Source: Bathynomus jamesi (taxonomy: Eukaryota > Arthropoda > Malacostraca > Isopoda > Cirolanidae). From it: a stretch of DNA of 64,000 nt. Below the pieces are notes generated by a model. It was not told the DNA's origin, did no database searches, and was given only the letters and a program-made list of their open reading frames with translations. The number at the start of each line of letters is the position of its first letter. Within the stretch, counting starts at the first letter, position 1. The stretch lies in assembly GCA_023014485.1 (NCBI GenBank), contig JAJOZX010008832.1, positions 77,501 to 141,500 on the forward strand. Reading direction: 5' to 3'. Positions 52,642 to 63,385 of this stretch are shown piece by piece. The position numbers and the translations under genes are program-made.

Positions 52642-55239
52642 CAGGGCTGTGATGAGTACAAGTATGAGTATGAGATTTATACAAGTAAAGTATGAGTACT
52701 AGGTACTTTGTCTGAGTTCAAGTACTGGTACTTGTAGAAAAGTACTCATGAATACATACGAGTACATTCATTTCCAGAGTGAAATATGACCTGAAATGCT
52801 AAATGCGACCTCCTCCATCCCCTAATAGTCGCACCTTCACTCTCCAATTGATTGCTAACCTTTTTTTCCAAATTTATTAGAAAAGATTACAAATTTATTC
52901 AACATCTATTTAAGGTAAAATTTATAAAAGGTGCACTCTGCAAAATTTATTATGTAGGTGGCTGTGGTACGCAGTGTAATTTATGTAGATAGTCAATGAC
53001 AGTTTACGTAATGTTTATTAATCACACAGTCCAAAAGACATGAGAGAAATGTGAAGCAACACTCACACTACGATCACCCACATGCCACTCCCTGCTCATC
53101 ACTCAAATTCTAATTATTTCAAATAAATATCTACAATTCAAAATTAATAATTTAATTAAAAATTTAAATTCAGAATTTAAAATAAATCTCCACAATTGCA
53201 TTAAATAACATAGGCCTAATTGATTTTAATGAGTAATTTACTCCTACCAGCTTTAGTAGTTAATGTTACACGTTACATCTAACAAACATAATATTTTGGA
53301 AAGTTGTATCGTTCAAAGAACATCTATTTGGATGGAAGATGTTCCCTGCAATACTGAATAGTCTCTCCACAGGGGCAGAAGCAGCTGGGACACTAAGGTA
53401 TGGTATTTATTTGCCAGCAGAGCAAGCCTTGGAAATACTACTTGCTCTTCTTTCCAGTAGAGCAATGGGTCACTTTCGTGATCTATGCATGGCCTCTCTA
53501 AGTATTTTGTTACTTCATCACACACAGGTACTGAGGATTTGCTTTGAGCAGTTTCTTCATTATTATCCATGAAGTAAAAAATGCTTGGTTCAGGATTTGC
53601 TTTCATTAGCTTTTGTTTTTTGGGTGAATTATTGTCAACTGTCATATTTATTGTTGATACTTTTGCAATTAATGCTGTTTTGTTAGAGTTGCGCTGCTCT
53701 GTATCATGGCACCATCTAAGTTTAAATCTGGGATCAAGCATGGTGGCAAATATGTAAACATCATTAAATTCATATGAAGTCAGCCTTTTGTCAACAGCTG
53801 CGTGAAGAGCAGTCATCCATCATGTTGCAATTGTATGCTGCATTCAGAGTGCTTAATTTGTGTTTCAACCCTTTGATTAATGGTATCACTAGACTTATGC
53901 TCACAGATTTTTCTTTTTGTACAGTGTTACTCCCTCAAAAGGTTGGAGAATCTCTCATTTCTTGTAATACTGTTCTTTCATAACTTGTGATTTTCATTGT
54001 CTCCAGTTTGTTTAATTTATCTTCTGAAATATTCAAAACTGATTTAATCATTGTGAGTTATGAATTCCATTTTGTCAAGTTTGCTGGCTGCAGCCTTTTT
54101 TCTTGTTCTAACAAGTAACAAGCTTAGAAGTGCTGTTAATAATTCTTGTAAGAGCAGGAGATGCATGAGCTAAGCCATCTTTAACTGCAAGCTGAATTGT
54201 GTGGGCAAAACATGGTTGATGCTGTGGAAGATTTCAAATCCTTTGAAATCTTCTGGAAGTATATCTATTTCATTATCAATAATTTCACAGTCACTTAAAG
54301 TCTTTATCTGACTGATCTTGACTTTCATTTTCAAAGTTTGGTAAGCATACTTTGAAAGCTTTGGTGGTGGTGGCAGTATTGTCAGTAACAATATTGGTAA
54401 CTTTAGTACCTATATTAAACTGGTCCACTATCTCTAAATATTGTTGATGAATGTGCTCTGCTGTGTGCTGACCTTTGAATCTTCCACAAGCCAGTATGAA
54501 TGACTTCATAGTCCAGTTTATGCTGTGTCCCATCACACCAATAAACCCTTTGATCTGGTGATTGGACCATAAATCAATAATCAGGCATACATGTTCTGCA
54601 CTTTCCAAAATTTCTTTACTGATGCCTGTATTGAACATTTTTTGTCTACTAATAATTTTGATGCAACAAATTTGTGGTTTGGTATGGCAAACTTTAGGTC
54701 AGCTATGTTCATGAGTTTTTGGAATCTTGGACTTTCTACTAGTGTGAAAAGTAGGTCTCTAGCAATCATTTCAACTATAGCATCAGTCATACTTTTTTGC
54801 TTTGAATGATTTGCACCATACTTTGTGGGTGATGAAATTAAAAAATCTAGGCTCAGGCATTCATTTGAAGATTTATCCATTGTTTTCCATTTTGCTGCTG
54901 GGATGTCAACTGAAGGATGCTTTTTCTGAAAATCATATAATAATAATCAATAACAATATATATAGAACTTCATTTGATCCTTATTTTAAATGCTAAAGTA
55001 AATGACCACTTACCTTGATGTGTTTGATGAAATTGGATGTTGTTTTCATACTCCCTGATATGAAAGTGTCACAGTATTTGCATCTTGCTCTTACATCCCC
55101 TAATGACTTGGGGGGGGGGGGATTTCAAAATGATTTAATATTTTTGCCATATCTAATTACATCTCTGAAAACACACAAATTTGTGAAGTACTCGTAAACT
55201 ACTCACAAGTACGAGTACTTTACATCCTGAGTACAAGTA
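52642..55239 (-). mobile_element. BED-finger hAT element (right end cut by a Tigger insertion)
   Basis: The left end CAGGGCTGTGATGAGTACAA is followed by many GTACTTGTACTC-type motifs. The right side has the same motifs in reverse (GAGTACTTTACATCCTGAG) up to 55239, where a Tigger shell starts at TA. The true terminus may be the few bases after 63601 (CTGG). No 8-bp duplication was found. Confidence 0.75.
53250..55190 (-). pseudogene. hAT transposase (ZBED type), two exons, frameshifted
   Basis: Exon 1 (ends 55014, donor AAG|GTAAGT) has a BED-type finger: RCKYCDTFISGSMKTTSNF and FIKHIK. Exon 2 starts at 54925 (TTTTCAG acceptor): KKHPSVDIPAAKWKTM, then HSKQKSMTDAIVEMIARDLL, HVCLIIDLWSNHQIKGFIGV (first catalytic Asp region), TKVTNIVTDNTATTTKAF, and VYIFATMLDPRFKLRW (53740). 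The C-terminal dimerisation motif is PAASAPVERLFSIAGNIFHP (about 53350). At least three frame changes. The order and motifs are those of ZBED-like hAT transposases. Confidence 0.85.
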
Positions 55240-55498
55240 CAGTAGACTCGCAACTTATGCAGGTTTTTCTTACGCAGGTTATAATTTTACAATTTTGGTG
55301 CTTTAACGCAGCGTACACACATCTCATCTTCGTCTGCAATGCCATGGAAGATGGCACTAACAAGAGTGTTATGGTAGAGGTAAGGGGTAGAGGGGGGTCT
55401 GAGGGTCATGTGCTCAGATTTGAGTGATCATAGGCTCAAATGACAGCTTTTCATGCCAATAACATGATTCAAGCAAAAAAAATTGGTTTTGGCTTATA

Positions 55499-55823
55499 CA
55501 GTCATACCCCGCTTTACATCAGTTCACTTTGTTGGTTTTCAAGAGCAAGATTTTGTTCACACTACGTCATTTTTTGACTTATGTCCTTGGAACCAATTAC
55601 TGACGTTAGGCATTTATTTTCATATTTATTATCTATAGTATTGAAAACATAACCATAAAGTGTTTATTTATAGTTGTATCTAATCGCTACCATCGTCGGA
55701 GTGTTTTACAGTGTTTACAATCAGTTTTTGGTAGACTTAGGCACCTCTGTTCGCTTTACGTCATTTTTTGACTTACGTCGGGGTCCTTGGAACCAATTAC
55801 TGATGTTAGGTGGGGTATGACTG
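55499..55823. mobile_element. pogo/Tigger-type MITE, 325 bp
   Basis: TIRs CAGTCATACCCCGCTTTACA and (minus strand) CAGTCATACCCCACCTAACA, TA on both sides. The interior has a partly duplicated ACGTCATTTTTTGACTTA unit. Confidence 0.9.
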
Positions 55824-56150
55824 TATACAAAAATTGCACTCAAATTTACTCGAAAACCACCATTTTTTAGTGTTTGCAATTTTATAGCTAAACCACTTCA
55901 AAACTAAGTCTTATAACATAAAAACTTATTTAATAACATATTATTGAATGTTCTGCTGCTCTTCACATGAGATATTAACCTTTGTACATTTCTATATTTC
56001 AGATAATTTACATATTTATTCTATCTTTTTTGTTTAGAATACAGAAATTGGTGATTGTTTTACTTTTAGCACTTTTTGTGAAATAATGTGATAAAAGTTT
56101 GGAAAAGCAACGCTTTAAAATCAGCAGATCAGTAGCAACCACGCCTAGCA

Positions 56151-56252
56151 ATGGCACAAAAGCTAGTGTTCATTTTTGGTGACAAGCTACCTACTTGGTA
56201 TGATGCAGCAATCGCAATATTTTCAGAGGCGACACAACCAAAAAGCTCAAAA
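56151..56252 (+). CDS. Tudor-like element protein, exon 1 (truncated by insertion)
   Basis: ATG 56151 opens MAQKLVFIFGDKLPTWYDAA, then IFSEATQPKSSK up to the point where the 56253-61023 element inserted. The exon resumes at 61024 with A-rich sequence and a donor AAT|GTAAGT (61029). If the duplication is 3 bp, the frame into exon 2 is kept. The peptide is not recognised. Confidence 0.5.
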
Positions 56253-56917
56253 GAGTAATTCCATGACAGATCACCCAACAAAAATCGAAAATAACACCAT
56301 CACCTCTTCGATTTTGTTCAAATTCAGTGTGCAGGTTAGGATTGGTGTTAGAAACAATTTCCCCAAATTTTTCTTCAATCTGTTCATTAGGTCACATTTT
56401 ACGGAGGGGTCAAGTTTGAGGTCGAGCGCGTGACCTCTAAATTTCAAATGGTCATAACTCAACTTCTAATTGTCGGATCTTCACAAGTTTGGCACCATTG
56501 GATTTGGGAGAGTCTCTACTTTCCAAAAAGACCATTTACAACACTGTAGATCAGTTAGAAAAAAGTTATGCTGTAAAAATTTTGACCTGACCTTTGACCT
56601 CGAGGATACCATTTTTCAGAAATTTTTATAGATGACAAAAATGTTCCTTGAAACAAGATCTACCAGAATCAGTAATAAAATGGTGTCTTATTTACCGGTA
56701 TGTAGGTCAAAACACGATTTCTAATGACTGTCTGCAAAAATTTTGACATTTTTCGCACTTTTCATAAATCACTACCCCATAAATATTTTAAAAGTCAAAA
56801 TCAGAAAATTTTTATAGAAGACAAAAATGCTGTATGAACAGAAATCTATTAGAATCAGTAATAAAAAGCGGTCTTAATTACTAATAGATAGGCTAAAATT
56901 TGATTGTATGTATGATG
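56253..56917. repeat. Left ~665-bp terminal inverted repeat
   Basis: Inverse complement of 60372-61023. It contains several runs of TTTGACCT-like and AAAATTTTT motifs. Confidence 0.9.
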
Positions 56918-57351
56918 CTATCAAAATTTTTAGTTTTCTAAAATTTTGAAAAAATTAAAAAAAAAAAATTACATTCCAGAAATATTTTAAACATATCCTA
57001 CTTACATTGGTAGATACCTATATTATTATTGTAAAAGTGAATGTAGATATAAGAAATAAATATAGCTTAAGAAATCTATGCTAATGTATAATATACAGAT
57101 TGCTATAAAAAATAACTAATGGCGTCAATTATATCTATCTGGTACTCAACGCTATATGAAAATCTTTATAATTAATTATAATATACAGATTTGGCATTAA
57201 TTCGTATAAGAATGAAATATACTGACATTTAAGCAAAATTACTAAATAAGTTAGATGACATAGCCACAATTCTATTTACTGTATGGGTATTAAAAAGGTA
57301 CAAACTACATAGTACATAATTAATTTTATTTTCCTTATTTATTTAAAGTTT

Positions 57352-59272
57352 TCATTTTATTTGATATAAAAATTTTTCATAAAAAAATTCTATTTCTTCT
57401 TGCGGAAACTTGTACTGGATTCGTGTTCCGCCTCTCAAGGAAGCTTCTATACGTCCTAATATATTAGATTTAGGAACAGCACAAATATCTTCTTTTTGCG
57501 GAAAACTGTACGATGGTGACAGCCCTGATGGATGAAGGAATTTTATGCTATAGTCATCATACTGTTCATCATAACTCTGCACCGACCCAAACCAAAATGT
57601 TTTTTCATACAAAACTGCAACAAAGCACCCAACTATCACATCTTCCCTAGTGCTGATGGTTTCATGGGTAATAATTTCGTTGGCTATGGCTGGCTCTGAT
57701 TTATCATTTAAAAGCACTTTTACTTCTAATTCGTCTTGATGTTTTGATAAACTGAAGACCTTTATTAAGTTGCTTGAAATGGGGACAAATTTGTGAAACT
57801 TCTGGGTACCTGTAATGGTTTTCAAAGGAAGAGTTCTGCGATTTAAAAAAACTTCAGTTTCTTTAACTTCTGAGAGTGGTACGAAATAGTATTTGATTTT
57901 TGATTCCATTCGGTTGCAGAAGTCGTAGAATGCCTCAGGAGTCAGGATCTGATCAGTGACGGTTCTTTGAAGAGATGCCTTCGCAACTGACCTCTTTGCT
58001 GTGGCTCCAATAGCATCACAAATATTTTTTCCGTGTGATGTTCCATAAAAATGCCAATAAGCTGTTATGTTAAAATCATATTTTTGCTGGCACAAGTTGT
58101 AAAAATTGAATTTATTTTTATACTGGCCGGCACACCCGTCAGTGAAATGATGTATAGTTTTTATGTTGGGGCGGTCGGCCAGTATGATAGGTATAATTTT
58201 TTTTAAAAACGTGTATACTAATACGCTATTGTGTTTTAGACCATCAGAAATTATACAGAACGTATCACACTGCAACTTCATGTCACAGTCTTTATAATAA
58301 AAAGCATACGGGTGCAGGGTACATTGGGAATTTTCCCAATGGAACCCCTGCACCGCATCTTGGATGATGGAGTAGTTTTCGGCAAAGTCGCCAACCAGAC
58401 ATCCTTCCGTCATTGACAAACCTTCTTTCAATTCTTTGAAGTATGTTGATTGGGACTTGCAAATAAAATGGTGTTTGGTCAAAACAAAAATACTATTGGA
58501 GAGGGTATCTATAAATTCTTCAGGGGACTGACTTTTTTCGATTAGTGTGCACCGGTCTACAGTCTGCCACTGTTTAAATTTAATTTCTTCAAAATTTTCG
58601 CTGATCATTAGTTGTTCTAAGTAACTTTTAACACCAGCTACTCCTTTGCACTGACCACATTTTTGCATCATGCATGCTTCAGCGTTTATGTCGCATACAG
58701 CTTCCGCCATTAAATCTTTATATTCTAGGCCTTTAATTCCTAATGCTGCCAGCTGTAATTTTGGGTTTTGGTGGTAGGTGCACACGCACACACTGTGTGT
58801 GCCACTACTACCAGCAATAATGCAGTGAGGAGGTCGCAATGCAGCAAAACTGCTAAAACCTATTTTTGGATTATCCGGAATGCTACAGAATGCGGCAAAA
58901 AGTTCTTTCAAATTACACAAAAGAAGGCGTTTTTGTATTTTGACCTTATTACCCTCAAAATTGGTATAGGATTTGCAATCCTTTTGACCAGGACATTGAC
59001 GACTGTATTCATCAGACTCATAAAATTTTTTAACTATTTGTTTTGTTTCAAATGAGATGACTTTACCTTTTGACATGCTTGGAATTTCAGGGAGAATTTT
59101 AAATTTTCTTTTAAATTCTCTGCTTTTTTTTACCATATAGTTTGTCGTATTAAAATATTCTTGCGTTTTCTTAATAGTGAATGGGGACAGCGTTAAAATT
59201 TGAATTTTCTTGTTTAAACTAGTACCTTCTGTTTGAAATTCTACACGTAGTTCCTCCATGATACCTCGAAAT
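57352..59272 (-). CDS. DDE-like transposase of the long-TIR element, exon 3
   Basis: The acceptor TTTTTAG at 59273 gives a phase-2 junction; the frame is open for 640 codons to a stop at 57352. Visible parts: a basic region (VKKSREFKRKFKILPE); clustered Cys/His (CPGQKDC, GTHSVCVCTYHQN, ACMMQKCGQCKG) that probably bind zinc; then CIISDGLKHNS, HFTDGCAGQYKNKFNF and WHFYGTSHGKNICDAIGATA. The two Asp of SDG and TDG are candidate catalytic residues of a DDE/RNase H fold, and the GTSHGK loop is strongly conserved in similar unnamed proteins I recall from arthropods and Hydra. The C-terminus has a Tudor/chromo-barrel-like segment (VGCFVAVLYEKTFWFGSV, FPQKEDICAVPKSNIL). The superfamily is not recognised. 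It appears intact. Confidence 0.8.
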
Positions 59273-59479
59273 CTAAAAATTTTATATTATTTAATTTAAA
59301 AAAAAATATACTGCATGAATCCCATGATAAATTAATTAAACCTAAATTTACATAACTTTGATTTTAAAGTATTAATTCTATGTCTGTGTGTAGGTAATTT
59401 TTATACATAGATACATATGTAAATATATATATTAATAGCTGATAGATAGGTGTGTGGAAAAAACATTTTATTCTATAAC

Positions 59480-59642
59480 CTTTCTAATTCAAGTTGTTCT
59501 TCATTATTTAGTTCTCTCTTTTTTTTTGTAGACTCAGGAATTTCAACTCCATACGCACTTTCCAATCCTCTTTTAAGTTTCTCTGTGGTGAACACAAGTT
59601 TCTTTGTGCCTTTTTTTTGTTTTTGTACCAGTGTTAGCCCGC
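59480..59642 (-). CDS. DDE-like transposase, exon 2
   Basis: Acceptor TTATTAG before 59642, donor GAAAG|GTTATA at 59480, 163 bp, phase 1 in and phase 2 out. It encodes GLTLVQKQKKGTKKLVFTTE, then LKRGLESAYGVEIPESTKKK. A basic, probably DNA-contacting linker. Both junctions keep the frame, which supports the exon. Confidence 0.7.
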
Positions 59643-59843
59643 CTAATAAATAAATAAAATTAGTGTTAATTTGAAAAGTACAATAATAGAAAACATTAAA
59701 TTAAAAGTTTTGAAATTTATCTCCCATATTTTAGTAACCTATAATATCAGGATGTAAAGTTGTAATTATAATTTTTTATTTTAGGCTTTAGGTAAGATAT
59801 GAAAGTTTGCGAAAAATATTAGTATTTTAGATTATGCGCTTAC

Positions 59844-60204
59844 TTGTTTTAATTGGACTTTCATCTAAGAATGGAAGAACTTTGTCCATCAATATATTTT
59901 TTCCAATAAATGATGTATCCAAATCTGATAATGCATTGCTGGTATGAGACGTTCCACTATCTTCTCTCTCCAGTGCCGCTTCTTGGATTTTTTCTTCGAC
60001 ATCCATTTCTTTATGCAAACTTAATCTCTCCAAAATTTGCGGATTATTTTTAAATTTGGTTGAACAATTGCTGCATAAGAAATCTTTTTCGCTTAACATG
60101 CCAAAACTATTTGCAGCTAATATTTTATTTACAGGAAATACTTTGTTGAAACATCTTCTTTTGTGTTTTTTTTGCGGATCGCAACAAAATAAGTTTTGTG
60201 GCAT
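59844..60204 (-). CDS. DDE-like transposase, exon 1 (Cys-rich N-terminus)
   Basis: ATG 60204: MPQNLFCCDPQKKHKRRC, later EKDFLCSNCSTKFKNN, a CC...C...CxxC pattern of a zinc finger as in related unnamed proteins. An acidic tail follows (EREDSGTSHTSNALSDLD). The donor ACAA|GTAAGC at 59844 leaves phase 1. With exons 2 and 3 the product is 814 residues. The ATG lies about 170 bp inside the right TIR edge. Confidence 0.75.
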
Positions 60205-60371
60205 TGTTACAAATTAATTTTTATTTTATTTATGTAATTACATTTAATTAAGATCTGGAAACAAAAAACAAAATCATGTAGTTATAAATAAAAATCTTGG
60301 AAACAGAAAATTAATAGTTTACATACAATTGTAATTTTTATTTAAAAATCTGAAAATATCTCACCAAAGAT

Positions 60372-61023
60372 CATCATACATACAATCAAATTTTAGCCTA
60401 TCTATTAGTAATTAAGACCGCTTTTTATTACTGATTCTAATAGATTTCTGTTCATACAGCATTTTTGTCTTCTATAAAAATTTTCTGATTTTGACTTTTA
60501 AAATATTTATGGGGTAGTGATTTATGAAAAGTGCGAAAAATTTGTCAAAATTTTTGCAGACATAGTCATTAGAAATCGTGTTTTGACCTACATACCGGTA
60601 AATAAGACACTAATTTATTACTGATTCTGGTAGATCTTGTTTCAAGGAACATTTTTGTCATCTATAAAAATTTCTGAAAAATGGTATCCTCTCAGGTCAA
60701 AATTTTTTTACAACATAACTTTTTTTCTAACTGATCTACAGTGTTGTAAATGGTCTTTTTGAAAAGTAGAGACTCTCCCAAATCCAATGGTGCCAAACTT
60801 GTGAAGATCCGACAATTAGAAGTTGAGTTATGACCATTTGAAATTTAGAGGTCACACGCTCGACCTCAAACTTGACCCCTCCGTAAAATTTGACCTAATG
60901 AACGGATTGAAGAAAAATTTGGGGAAATTGTTTCTAACACCAATCCTAACCTGCACACCAAATTTGAACGAAATCAAAGAGGTGATGGTGTTGACTATTG
61001 GGTGATCTGTCCTGGAATTACTC
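60372..61023. repeat. Right ~652-bp terminal inverted repeat
   Basis: Inverse complement of 56253-56917; the promoter of the transposase probably lies here. Confidence 0.9.
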
Positions 61024-61119
61024 AAAAATGTAAGTTTTTGAAGTCTATATGGTCTGACAACGTAAGTGCAATATTGATATGTTAATAACTAAAGCTCATG
61101 ACTGTCTTTTTTATTGTAG

Positions 61120-61264
61120 GAGTGCAACAATTCATGCATGCAGTGTAGCTCTACGACAAATCTGGATCAAGTCATTTGTGAAGAACATATTCTGACTATA
61201 AATTCTATTAAAAGAAAACTGACAAAATTGGTTGAGATTTATCACTCACAAGTCTACATCCGAG
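61120..61264 (+). CDS. Tudor-like element protein, exon 2
   Basis: Acceptor TTTATTGTAG before 61120, donor CGAG|GTACAT at 61264, phase 0 in and phase 1 out. It encodes ECNNSCMQCSSTTNLDQVIC and a helical stretch SIKRKLTKLVEIYHSQ. The C...C..C pattern may bind zinc. Confidence 0.6.
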
Positions 61265-61352
61265 GTACATTCTATTTTCCTTTCTTATGTTTCGCTGGTA
61301 ATAAAGTAGGATCACTTCATCACTATATTATTAATTATTATTTGTTTTATAG

Positions 61353-61457
61353 CCCATCGCAAAAAAGGGAAGAAGAAAAATCTGGGTCCAAGTGAACCTA
61401 AATCCTTGCGGCAACTAAATAAAGCGTGGAGAAGTTTCACACCTAAAGCAGGATCTG
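61353..61457 (+). CDS. Tudor-like element protein, exon 3
   Basis: Acceptor TTTTATAG, donor TCTG|GTGAGA, phase 1 in and out. A basic peptide (HRKKGKKKNLGPSEPKSLRQ) that may be a nuclear localisation signal. Confidence 0.6.
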
Positions 61458-61542
61458 GTGAGAAATTTAACAATGTGCTGTAAATAAGCCTAGCTTATCT
61501 ATTTCTATACAAACATACTTACACCATCATTCTATTTCGCAG

Positions 61543-62342
61543 GGATATGTCCAGATAGCCTTTTGGGCATTGGAAAACAAACTGAAGAACTTACTGGCGA
61601 TGAAAAAGCATTCTATGAAGATCAAAAATCCACTCGAATAGCACGAATCAGTGAAGAAATTGACATTGAATACATACAGGAAAAGGCTCAATTACACATG
61701 GCACAATTAGAACAAGAACAAAGGGTAGCAGCTGAGATTGATTTTGCAATGGCTGATGTTCATTCGAATGAGGATGACCAAGATGACAATCACTCACCTT
61801 CAGCTGGAACTTATCAAAGTTTGAATTGCTCCGGGCTAGTTCATTCAACCATGACAATGGTTTCAGCCACCACACAAACAGATGACATATTGCTGAGTGA
61901 AGATGACTCAAATGCCAATGAGGTATCAACTGCTACAGTTGCAAACTTGGCATCTAACTGCCAAATGCTGGAACTTATTTCAAAGTCTTCATCCACCACC
62001 CCTGCCACCAACAAAATCATGTGCTTGGAGGTGAATCAGCTATGTGCTGTCATTTGGCAGGATGAAGAGAAAAATGGAGAGTACAACTGGTTCATTGCCT
62101 ATAACAAGTTCATTGCAGACAAGTCAATGACTTTGGACCACTTATGCCGTGAGAAGAAGGGCATGAACAAGTGGTGGCGGTACCCAGCACAAGAAGACGT
62201 TCAGACAGTTCAGCACGAACAAATTCTTGATGTCGTTGTTGAAGGTGAATGGAAGTTTGATTCCCGTATCAACCGATTCGCCTTGACTAACATTAATGAT
62301 ATTGTGACAGCTTTCAAGCATGCAGTGCAAAAAATGAAATAG
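61543..62342 (+). CDS. Tudor-like element protein, exon 4 (C-terminal domain)
   Basis: The acceptor TATTTCGCAG joins in phase 1 to GICPDSLLGIGKQTEELTGD. A long helical, probably coiled-coil segment follows (IEYIQEKAQLHMAQLEQEQR), then an acidic Ser/Thr-rich linker. The C-terminal domain has QLCAVIWQDEEKNGEYNWF and WWRYPAQEDVQTVQHEQIL, which resembles a Tudor/BAH-type beta barrel. A similar design (W..G.V, then YP..ED...VP...IL) ends the DDE-like protein at 57352. No catalytic motif. Total product about 380 residues over four exons. It could be an accessory protein of a mobile element or a captured host gene. Confidence 0.6.
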
Positions 62343-62944
62343 AAAATCAGTCATAAGAACGGTGTGCTTTTAATTTGCATTTTCTGTCAATAAATGATTG
62401 GAAAACCACAAAATGTCTGGATTTTGAGCTCGAACAGGCCAATTTTTCTCCAAAATCACTCAAGCATGACTAAAATTCTAGCATAAATTTATCAAAAATA
62501 TAATACAAATGACAATTCTATTTGCTACCAAAGATATATATCAAGAACTCTAATCATTCCCAAGTACACAGAGTATTTCCAAAAATCATAATTTTGACCC
62601 CCTTAACGCTGTTTTAACGCTAAAAATCGGTAAATTGTGGTGCAATTTTTGTATACACAATTTTCAGCAAAAAACCTTTTCAAAACTTCATATTCATGTA
62701 TTTTCACACAAAATGAGGCTATGATCACTTGTTTTTGACAACATGCCATTTTACCCCCTACCTCTAGTTATGCCATGCTGGAAGGAATTCAACATTGCCA
62801 ATTGCATCACTTTTGTGTTATAGGTATGTTATACGTATAACAGAGTTACAGTATACAGTCAACCCTCGCTATAACGGACCCCATTAGAGTGGATATCGGA
62901 TAAACCAGACACACCACTGGCGACGTTAACCAGGAAAGAAGCGT

Positions 62945-63092
62945 GTGACCCTGTCGGTGACCCAGTCGGTGACCCAGAAGCTGGAATTAATCAAGAAGTT
63001 AGAGGCGGGTGCTTCAGTGGCCAAGGTGTGCGCGGAGTATGGCGTGAAAAAGCAAACTGTTTCCGACATTCGTAAGGCCAAGGACAAGCTAA
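62945..63092 (+). pseudogene. Tigger/CENP-B-type helix-turn-helix fragment
   Basis: VTQKLELIKKLEAGASVAKV and YGVKKQTVSDIRKAKDKL match the first CENP-B/Tigger DNA-binding helix-turn-helix. The frame then runs into unrelated AT-rich sequence; the DDE domain is absent. Confidence 0.8.
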
Positions 63093-63178
63093 CTTTTATA
63101 TTTTTATTATATTTCATTATTTTCTGTATCATTTATCATGTATCGTGTTCAGCAGACAGTGTACAGTACTGTATATAG

Positions 63179-63385
63179 CAGAGCTGGGCACTTGCGGTTT
63201 TTTTTGCGGTACTGCGGTACTACCGCACTACCAAACCGGTACCGCATAACGCAGTACCGCAAAGGATTGCTGAAAGTACAGGCTGTACTTTCAGCGATCC
63301 TTTGTGGTACTGCGTTATGCGGTACCGGTTTGGTAGTGCGGTAGTACCGCAGTACCGCAAAAAAAAACGCAAGTGCCCAGCTCTG
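63179..63385. mobile_element. hAT-type palindromic MITE, 207 bp
   Basis: Ends CAGAGCTGGGCACTTGCG and inverse. The perfect 8-bp duplication GTATATAG is at 63171-63178 and 63386-63393. The arms carry GCGGTACTGCGG and meet near 63283. Confidence 0.95.

Larger units (their letters stand above)
56253..61023 (-). mobile_element. 4.8-kb DNA transposon with ~650-bp TIRs and a three-exon DDE-like gene; superfamily unknown
   Basis: TIRs run 56253-56917 and 60372-61023. They match closely apart from a 13-bp gap and point differences. Outer sequence GAGTAATTCCATGACAGATC versus GAGTAATTCCAGGACAGATC. The flanks are A runs, so the duplication (3-5 bp of A) is unclear. One gene on the minus strand with consensus splice sites and no stop is bounded by the TIRs. 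It interrupts exon 1 of the surrounding element. Confidence 0.9.
55338..62815 (+). mobile_element. Multi-exon element with ~200-bp imperfect TIRs (Tudor-like protein), unassigned
   Basis: The two ends align in inverted orientation over about 200 bp once the pogo MITE is removed. Shared blocks are TAGAGGTA.GGGGTA, GTGATCATAG.CTCA and TATACAAAAATTGCAC (55370-55840 against 62640-62780). The enclosed four-exon gene runs from 56151 to 62342. Boundaries are approximate and no duplication was identified. It is interrupted by elements at 55499-55823 and 56253-61023. Confidence 0.55.
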
